DNA of 64,000 nucleotides from Verrucosispora sp. NA02020 (GTDB taxonomy: Bacteria > Actinomycetota > Actinomycetes > Mycobacteriales > Micromonosporaceae). The notes beneath the pieces were generated by a model, which worked only from the letters and a program-made list of their open reading frames with translations, ran no database searches and was not told where the DNA came from. Position 1 is the first letter of the stretch, and every line of letters begins with the position of its first letter. Position numbers and translations under genes: made by a program. This document shows positions 58,775 to 64,000 of the stretch, in pieces. Where the stretch lies: assembly GCF_013364215.1 (NCBI RefSeq), contig NZ_CP054924.1, forward strand, positions 1 to 64,000, read 5' to 3'.

Positions 58775-60709
58775 TCAGGCCGAGACGGTCCAGGGCCCGC
58801 CGCGCTGGGCGGGGGCGACGATGCGCTCGGCGTCCTTGAGCCGGTTCAGCAGCGCGTAGAGCTGTGCCTGGTTGACCGGGCAGTCCGGCCGGTCCAGCAG
58901 GGCCTGCGCCGACGCGGGACCGCGCCGCAGGCAGGCCAGCACCCACTCGGCGCTGGTCTGCGGCGCGCTCTGCTCCACCACCGCGGTGGTGGTCTTGCGG
59001 CCGATGCCGAACGCGGCGCGCAGCTTGTCCCCGGTGCTCGCACCGGCCGCTGCCGGCGAGTTGGCGGTGGAGGTGCTCGTCCGGGGGGCCTTGATCGGGG
59101 TGTTCGGGTCGATCGGCTCGACGTTCCAGCGGACCGGGACGCGAGGGCTGGCGGCAGCGGCGGCGACCTCGTCCAGGTGGGGGACGCGGCAGAGCATGCC
59201 GACGCGGTTGCTGTGCCGCAGGTAGCCCATGCCGGCGGTGCTCTTGCCGTCGATCTCCCGCTCGATCGCGAAGGGATCGCCCACGAAGTCGTCCGGGAGG
59301 ATCGTGGTGCCGCTGCCCCGGTTGGACAGTCGCAGGACCAGGGCGTTACCGGCGACCAGGGCGTCACGCAGTCGCACCGACCCGCCGAGCGAGCGCATCT
59401 GCGGTAGCTGGGTGGCGAGCACGAGACCGGCGCCGGTCTTGCGCATCGTCTCGGCGGCCTGTTCGACCAGCGGCACCAGCGGGGTGTTCGGGATCAGCAC
59501 GAGCTGGCACTCGTCGACGACGACCATCAGCTTGCCCAGGCCCAGGGCCTTCACCCGAGGGTCGTTCTCGTCGTAGGTGTCGACGCCGGCATCGGCGAGC
59601 AGCGCGGAGCGACGCATCACCTCGGCGTGGAAGCGGCGCAGCAGCAGGCTCGTCGCTTCGACACCGGCGTGGTACTCCACCGCGTCCCTCCAGGCCGGCA
59701 GCGACTGGCCGTTCTGGGGGTCACCGACGACGACCTGGAAGCCGCCTTCGAGCAGGTTGGCGTTCAGCGCCCCCAGGGCACGGGTCTTGCCGGATCCGGA
59801 GGACCCGACGACCAGGCCGCCGAGCACGCCGAAGTTCGGCCGGGAGAGCACCCACTGGCCGGGGGAGCCGTCGGTGAACCGGGCGATCTCGCAGCGCCCG
59901 CCCTCGTAGGTGGGGCCGTGCCACGGCACGCCGTCGCCGATGTAGGAACGCTCGACGATGACGACCCGCAGCCAGGCGGTCTTGCCGGTGGAGCGCCACC
60001 CGACGGCGCCCTCGTCGAGGTCCAGCGCCACCTCCACGTCGGGCCCGCTCTTGAACAGCGGTCCGGGCTTGGTCTTGGGAGCCAGGCGGATCAGGGCCTC
60101 GGTGACACCGGGCCGGGGTTCGGTCGCCTTGACCAGGGTCGTGCCGGCGCACACGCCCTCACCGATCACCTCGGTACGCCAGCGCCGTGACCACTGGTCG
60201 GTCAGCGGGTCGACCACCGTCGTTGGCACGCCGGCCGCGACCGGGGCCGGCATGGGCTCGTCCTGCGGCGGCCGGGTACGCAGGTGGTGCCACCACGGCC
60301 AGCCGAGCAGCACCCCGAACAGGGTCGGCAGGAAGATCGTGGCGGTGGGGTGGGCGGCCATGGCGGCCGGGCCACCGGCGGCGACCGTGGCCACCGCGAC
60401 GGTGCCGAGGACCACGGCGATCGCGGCCCGCCACATCCGCACGGCGCGGCTACGGGCCTGCCAGCCGGCCGCCGTGGCGGCGATCGCCAGCGTCAGCAGC
60501 GCCACGGTCTGCCACGACAAACCGAGGGGCCCGGCCAGCCACGCCACGGCCAGCTCGGCGGCGATCCAGTACAGGGGCAGCAGCCGCCGCCAGCTACGGC
60601 GCACCAGCCAGCTCACCCCGTAGGCGACGGCGGCGAGCAGGGCGGTCAGGACACGGCCGAGCGCGGCCATGCGGTCCGCGCGAACCTCGGAGACGGTCCG
60701 GGTCGACAT
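58775..60709 (-). CDS. FtsK/TraB-like transfer ATPase
   Basis: 644 residues. Four or so N-terminal membrane helices (ALLAAVAYGVSWLV, VALLTLAIAATAAGW, AAIAVVLGTVAVATVAA, TATIFLPTLFGVLLGW), then the motor: Walker A VVGSSGSGKTRALG (~residue 300), DPQNGQSLPAW, Walker B LMVVVDECQLVLI (~395), VLATQLPQM. The C-terminus has a winged-helix-like end (GPASAQALLDRPDCPVNQAQLYALLNRLKD). This layout is that of the AICE/plasmid Tra proteins. It is encoded just upstream of the larger FtsK-like gene. Confidence 0.85.
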   Translation of the reverse strand: MSTRTVSEVRADRMAALGRVLTALLAAVAYGVSWLVRRSWRRLLPLYWIAAELAVAWLAGPLGLSWQTVALLTLAIAATAAGWQARSRAVRMWRAAIAVVLGTVAVATVAAGGPAAMAAHPTATIFLPTLFGVLLGWPWWHHLRTRPPQDEPMPAPVAAGVPTTVVDPLTDQWSRRWRTEVIGEGVCAGTTLVKATEPRPGVTEALIRLAPKTKPGPLFKSGPDVEVALDLDEGAVGWRSTGKTAWLRVVIVERSYIGDGVPWHGPTYEGGRCEIARFTDGSPGQWVLSRPNFGVLGGLVVGSSGSGKTRALGALNANLLEGGFQVVVGDPQNGQSLPAWRDAVEYHAGVEATSLLLRRFHAEVMRRSALLADAGVDTYDENDPRVKALGLGKLMVVVDECQLVLIPNTPLVPLVEQAAETMRKTGAGLVLATQLPQMRSLGGSVRLRDALVAGNALVLRLSNRGSGTTILPDDFVGDPFAIEREIDGKSTAGMGYLRHSNRVGMLCRVPHLDEVAAAAASPRVPVRWNVEPIDPNTPIKAPRTSTSTANSPAAAGASTGDKLRAAFGIGRKTTTAVVEQSAPQTSAEWVLACLRRGPASAQALLDRPDCPVNQAQLYALLNRLKDAERIVAPAQRGGPWTVSA

Positions 60710-60797
60710 CGCTGGTCTCCTTCAAGACGAAGCTGGCGGGGTTCGGGAGGGGGAGGGCCCCGGGGCGGTGGTCGCCCCGGGGCCCGGGGTGGGTTGG

Positions 60798-62204
60798 TCA
60801 GCCGACCAGGACTTCCTTGTTGGCGACGTTGCCGCCCGTCTCGGTGACGGCGTCGGCGACCTGGCCGTCCTTGGCGTTGAAGTCGGCCAGGGCGGCCTGC
60901 AGCTCCTCCTGGGCGGTGTTCAGCGCGGCCTGCGCGGCGGCGAACTGCTCTGCGGCGTCGCGCAGGTGCCCGACGGTGGAAGCCGCCATCTCCAGGGACT
61001 CGTACCGGTCGGCGGCCTCGGTCATCACGCCCGCGATCCCGCCGATCGTCTCGGCGTTCTCCCCGGCCGCCTCGGCGGCCTGGGTGAAGGCGGCGCGGAT
61101 CTCCTCCGGACCAGTGGCTTCGAGGTTCATGTGCAACTCCTTGCTGTCGTTGGTGCTGGTGGTCGAACCGTCCGGCGCCATCGGGACGCCGGTCGGGTGG
61201 TGCTGGTCATCCCCGGCAGTAGTGCCGGAGTCCTGGTGGCCGGCGTCCGTCGCCGGCTCGGTCGGGGTGGGGCAGGTGTGCGACGCGGCGTCGAGTTCGG
61301 CGACCTCGAAGGAGGCGAGGCCCTCCTTGCGGGCGCCGCACCGGGGGCAGCGCCAGCCGTAGCGGGCCGGATGGCTCGCCGCGATGTCGGCGGCGGTGAC
61401 GGCCTCCAGGCGTTCGTCTCCCGCTCCGCATTTGAAGCAGTGGCGCGGCATCATCGGGGTCGGTCCGGTGACCTCGCCGCACCGCCCGCAGCGGGTGTAG
61501 TGGCCTTCGTGCCTGACCCGTGGACGTGCCGGCGGCTGGTCCACGGTGGTCGCGTTCGCCGCCGGTGCCGCGTCGGCGGGCGGCGGCCCGGCCGGTCGGG
61601 CCGGCGGGGCGTCCTGTGCTCCGCCGGGGATCACCCGCAGCGCCGGCCGGCCCGATTCCTCGGTGACGTCGGCGGGAGCGGGGGATTCGGTGGGATCACC
61701 GGTGGGCTCGGGTTGGCCGGTGTACTGGTCGGGGTGCTCGGTGCGGGTGTGGTCCCGGCCGGCACCGAGGGCGTTGGCCTCGATCCGGTACGGGCGGCTG
61801 TGCCAGCCACACAGGTCGCAGTCGGCGTACCAGCGGCCCTGCTCGTCGACGTCGACCACGACGCCGTCGACGGCCTGGGTGCCACGCTTGCGGGCGGCGG
61901 CGCGGCGGCGGCTGGCCCGCGCACGCTCGGTGGCGTCCTCGATCAGCCCGGCGAGGTAGCCGTCCGCCGCGCCGAGCGTGGTGCCTCCCGACCGGCGGTG
62001 ACCGCCGGCCGGTGGGGTGCCGTCGATGCTGGTGCCGCTGTCGCCGGTCTTGGACTGGCCGCCCTTCTGCTGCGCGGCCTGGTGGCGGGCGCGGGCCTGG
62101 CGGCGCGGGGACTGCTTGCCCCGCACCGCGTAGGCGGCGTCCTCCAGCAACAGCACGGCGAACTTCGCCACCGCCAGCCACACAAGGACGTCGAAGAAGA
62201 TCAC
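60798..62204 (-). CDS. Zinc-ribbon membrane-linked protein with shared C-terminal helical module
   Basis: 468 residues. One N-terminal hydrophobic span (MIFFDVLVWLAVAKFAVLLLEDAAYAV), a basic region, and several Cys pairs (DCDLCGWHS, TRCGRCGEV, HCFKCGAGDE, WRCPRCGARK) typical of zinc ribbons. Residues ~359-468 (LEATGPEEIRAAF, GGIAGVMTEAADRYESLEM, STVGHLRDA, VANKEVLVG) are homologous to the N-terminus of the 43659 gene product. An in-frame ATG at 61130 has its own AAGGAG and could start that module separately. Overlaps the gene upstream by four bases. Confidence 0.65.
   Translation of the reverse strand: MIFFDVLVWLAVAKFAVLLLEDAAYAVRGKQSPRRQARARHQAAQQKGGQSKTGDSGTSIDGTPPAGGHRRSGGTTLGAADGYLAGLIEDATERARASRRRAAARKRGTQAVDGVVVDVDEQGRWYADCDLCGWHSRPYRIEANALGAGRDHTRTEHPDQYTGQPEPTGDPTESPAPADVTEESGRPALRVIPGGAQDAPPARPAGPPPADAAPAANATTVDQPPARPRVRHEGHYTRCGRCGEVTGPTPMMPRHCFKCGAGDERLEAVTAADIAASHPARYGWRCPRCGARKEGLASFEVAELDAASHTCPTPTEPATDAGHQDSGTTAGDDQHHPTGVPMAPDGSTTSTNDSKELHMNLEATGPEEIRAAFTQAAEAAGENAETIGGIAGVMTEAADRYESLEMAASTVGHLRDAAEQFAAAQAALNTAQEELQAALADFNAKDGQVADAVTETGGNVANKEVLVG
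61128..61141 (-). promoter_or_regulatory. Internal ribosome site and in-frame ATG
   Basis: AAGGAG (61136-61141) precedes ATG 61130 by six bases, inside and in frame with the zinc-ribbon gene, just where the shared C-terminal module begins. It could yield a separate ~110-residue protein. Confidence 0.55.
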
Positions 62205-62644
62205 TGAGCCACGCTCCGGATCGTCTCGCCGATCCCACCGATGACGACCGGCAGCAGCAACGCGCAGACCAGCGCGGCGTGCGCCAGGTGGCCCCGGCCA
62301 CCGCCACCGGCCCCGGCCTTACCGAAGGCGCCCTTACCGGCGCTCTTGCCGCCGCCGCCCTTGCGGCGCAGGAAGACGATCACGACGATGGCCAGGCCGA
62401 GTCCGATGGCGGTGGGGATGGCCACCGCCACGTCCTTGGTGTCCTGGCCGATCCAGTCGCCGACCGGCTCAGAGATCTTGTCGATGCCGGTGGCGAGCCA
62501 CTTGTTGACCTGCGTGACGACCACGCCGGCGAGTAGTCCGCCGACCACCAGGCCGGTCACGACCCTCAGGCGGGGAGTGAAGGCGAAGGCGATCGACAGG
62601 GCGATGTAGACGATGCCGGCGAGCAGAATCATTGCGCTGGACAT
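62201..62644 (-). CDS. Membrane protein of the FtsK/Tra operon
   Basis: 147 residues from ATG 62644 (GGAGG upstream). Four hydrophobic spans: MILLAGIVYIALSIAFAF, VVTGLVVGGLLAGVVV, AIPTAIGLGLAIVVIVFL and a last one near residue 130, with a Gly/Lys-rich loop (RRKGGGGKSAGKGAFGKAG). Small polytopic Spd-like proteins accompany Tra in Streptomyces spread loci; a similar role is inferred. Confidence 0.6.
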   Translation of the reverse strand: MSSAMILLAGIVYIALSIAFAFTPRLRVVTGLVVGGLLAGVVVTQVNKWLATGIDKISEPVGDWIGQDTKDVAVAIPTAIGLGLAIVVIVFLRRKGGGGKSAGKGAFGKAGAGGGGRGHLAHAALVCALLLPVVIGGIGETIRSVAQ

Positions 62645-62659
62645 GGCAGGTGCCTCCTT

Positions 62660-63115
62660 TCAGAGGGTTGCGGCGAAGACGGCGGCCACCGCAGCGGCAG
62701 CCAGCGATCGGAGAGGGTGAGCCAGGACCCACGAGGCCAGGTGCAGCAGCCCGCGGGGGATGAGCACCAGCACCGCCCAGCACGCCATGGCGATCGCCTG
62801 GGCGTCCTCGCCCTCACGAGCACGGGCGGCCTGGTCGACCAGGTCCCGCAGCGGCTCCGGGGAGCCGGTCCACACCGCCGTGACGCTCTCCCAATCCCCC
62901 GGAAGGTCACGCATAGTAATTCCGGTGCCGGAGTTGGGGCCGGAAGTGGGCTGGTCAGTCTGTGCGGGTTCGTCCCGATCGGATTCCGGTAGGGGAGGGG
63001 CCGGCTGGCCCTCTGGCCTGGGCGGAACGAGGGAAACGACGTCCGCCTCACGCCGGAATGGAACTCGCGGCATGGGTGACGGTCGGTAGCTGTCCTCGGC
63101 GGGTTGGGCGCTCAC
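62660..63115 (-). CDS. Small membrane-anchored protein of the FtsK/Tra operon
   Basis: 151 residues from GTG 63115. A Pro/Arg-rich disordered N-terminal half (PMPRVPFRREADVVSLVPPRPEGQP) is followed by a helical segment (LRDLVDQAARAREGEDAQAIAMACW) and two hydrophobic spans (WAVLVLIPRGLLHLASWVLA, SLAAAAVAAVFAATL). No family recognised; Spd-like by position. Confidence 0.55.
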   Translation of the reverse strand: MSAQPAEDSYRPSPMPRVPFRREADVVSLVPPRPEGQPAPPLPESDRDEPAQTDQPTSGPNSGTGITMRDLPGDWESVTAVWTGSPEPLRDLVDQAARAREGEDAQAIAMACWAVLVLIPRGLLHLASWVLAHPLRSLAAAAVAAVFAATL

Positions 63116-63265
63116 GGGATCACCTCCATCAGGTGCGGGTAGTGCGGTTTCGCGGTCGGTTCATCGGGTTCTTCCTCCTGCCGAGGGGTGGGGCCACGGC
63201 ACTCGACCCGACGTCGGCGGCGGATCGAGCACCGTGGTCTCATCTCCCGGGCGCCGGAAACGGCG

Positions 63266-64000
63266 TCAGGCGACGCGGCCGGCGGTGAGTTCGAGGACTT
63301 GGCCGACGATTTCCGCCGGCACGGCGTTGAGGACCTTGCGGATAGTGCGGTCGGAAATTCCGGTGAGCCCGGCCAGTTCGGCTTGGGTCGCGTCCGGGTT
63401 TTCCGCTCGGGCGATGAGGATCGCGGCGACCTTTTCCGGCTTCACCGTTTCCACCTCGGGCAGGTCGGCCGGCAACTCTGCCGGAACAGCGGCCAGGGTT
63501 TTCCGGGCGGCCGGGCGCAAGATTTCCGGCTGCCGGCCCCCGCTGATTTCCGCCTTCTCCTGAGCGCGGGCGAGGGCTCGGCGGGTGCGCTCCAACTCGT
63601 TGACGAGGCCGGTGCCGGCGTCCTTGACCGCCTGGGCCTCCTGCTCGGCGTGGACCCGGGCGGCGGCCTGACGCTCGGCGAAGCGCTGCGACTCGTCGAG
63701 CTGCGCCCGCACCACCCGGACCTCTTCGTCCAGTTTTGCGGCCTGCTCCTGGGCGGCACGGGCGTCGACGCGAGCCTCGGCCAGGGCGTCCTGATGGTCG
63801 CGTTCGGCCTGCTCAGCGGCGTCGGTGAGCACCCGAACCTGTTCGGCGGCGGTCCGCTCGGCGATGACTCGGGCGGCACCGGCACGGTCTGCGGCGTCGC
63901 GGGCCTCGGCGAGCCGGCCTTCGGCCAGCCGCGCCGCCTGCGTCTCGGTGGACGCCTGCTGCTGCGCCAGTCGGGCGGCCTCACGGGCCTCGGCGACGGC
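63266..64000 (-). CDS. Coiled-coil protein with C-terminal HTH (partial, runs off the window)
   Basis: The frame is open to the right edge, so the start is missing. At least 180 residues of charged Ala/Glu/Arg-rich coiled coil (EARDAADRAGAARVIAERTAAEQVRVL, RFAERQAAARVHAEQEAQ) precede a C-terminal HTH: VAAILIARAENPDATQAELAGLTGISDRTIRKVLNAV. The layout resembles KfrA/DUF2637-linked and TraA-like DNA-binding coiled-coil proteins of plasmids. It heads or precedes the FtsK/Tra operon, 150 bp upstream of it. Confidence 0.7.
   Translation of the reverse strand, partial: AVAEAREAARLAQQQASTETQAARLAEGRLAEARDAADRAGAARVIAERTAAEQVRVLTDAAEQAERDHQDALAEARVDARAAQEQAAKLDEEVRVVRAQLDESQRFAERQAAARVHAEQEAQAVKDAGTGLVNELERTRRALARAQEKAEISGGRQPEILRPAARKTLAAVPAELPADLPEVETVKPEKVAAILIARAENPDATQAELAGLTGISDRTIRKVLNAVPAEIVGQVLELTAGRVA

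Noticed and set aside
57959..59407. Plus-strand frame of 482 codons, and similar frames at 43548-45590 and 60669-62207
   Set aside because: All lie opposite well-supported minus-strand genes and consist of low-complexity Gly/Ala/Val/Arg sequence.
1..64000. tRNA genes as integration targets
   Set aside because: No cloverleaf-like sequence or terminal CCA-type gene was recognised near the integrase or the 19-bp repeats. A tRNAscan run would settle it.

Overview
The window is very G+C-rich, uses many GTG starts, and carries families typical of actinomycetes: MmyB-type XRE regulators, an SCO6880-type secretion component, DUF4913, DUF4326 and FtsK/TraB-type transfer ATPases. I infer a Micromonosporaceae-like host, but not a species. 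No rRNA or tRNA gene or CRISPR array was seen, and nothing looks like core chromosome. It reads as a large mosaic conjugative plasmid or integrative element that continues beyond both ends.

Layout. 0-13 kb is accessory: a TPR tail, an IS5-type transposase remnant, an operon with two paralogous PD-(D/E)xK nucleases, two toxin-antitoxin-like pairs, two MmyB-type regulators, a chimeric methyltransferase ORF built partly from duplicated pieces of the element, and a pentapeptide-repeat membrane protein. 13-27 kb is a relaxase/T4SS conjugation module: MobC-like protein, relaxase and a probable oriT; a hydrolase and a lipoprotein; then a tightly overlapping operon ending in a VirB4-like ATPase, a VirD4-like coupling protein and DUF4913. 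27-34 kb is cargo: a PHP phosphoesterase, an unknown protein, an 1136-residue Nudix / ADP-ribosyltransferase-like / nucleotidyltransferase-like fusion, an HTH protein and a 66-residue membrane protein that has a paralogue at 12.8 kb.

35-42.4 kb holds a tyrosine recombinase and an A+T-richer island with MurJ, a small exported protein and an orphan LuxR-type HTH. Identical 19-bp direct repeats lie at 36053 and 42340, so this may be a nested 6.3-kb element. 42.3-43.3 kb is gene debris. 43.3-54.3 kb is maintenance: an overlapping operon with DUF4326 and ParB-like proteins, a GntR regulator, an HTH/membrane pair, ParA-ParB with two copies of a TTAACCGCGGTTAA palindrome (candidate parS) and a probable replication protein. 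54.7-64 kb is a second transfer-type operon, on the minus strand, with two FtsK-family ATPases, small membrane proteins, a Pycsar-effector-like membrane protein and a terminator.

The most interesting candidates are the Nudix-ART-NTase fusion and its neighbours, the paired nuclease module at the left, and the coexistence of relaxase/T4SS and FtsK-type machineries. Several short segments occur twice (coupling-protein gene, integrase, antitoxin tail, small membrane gene, ParB-like gene), which points to repeated recombination within the element.
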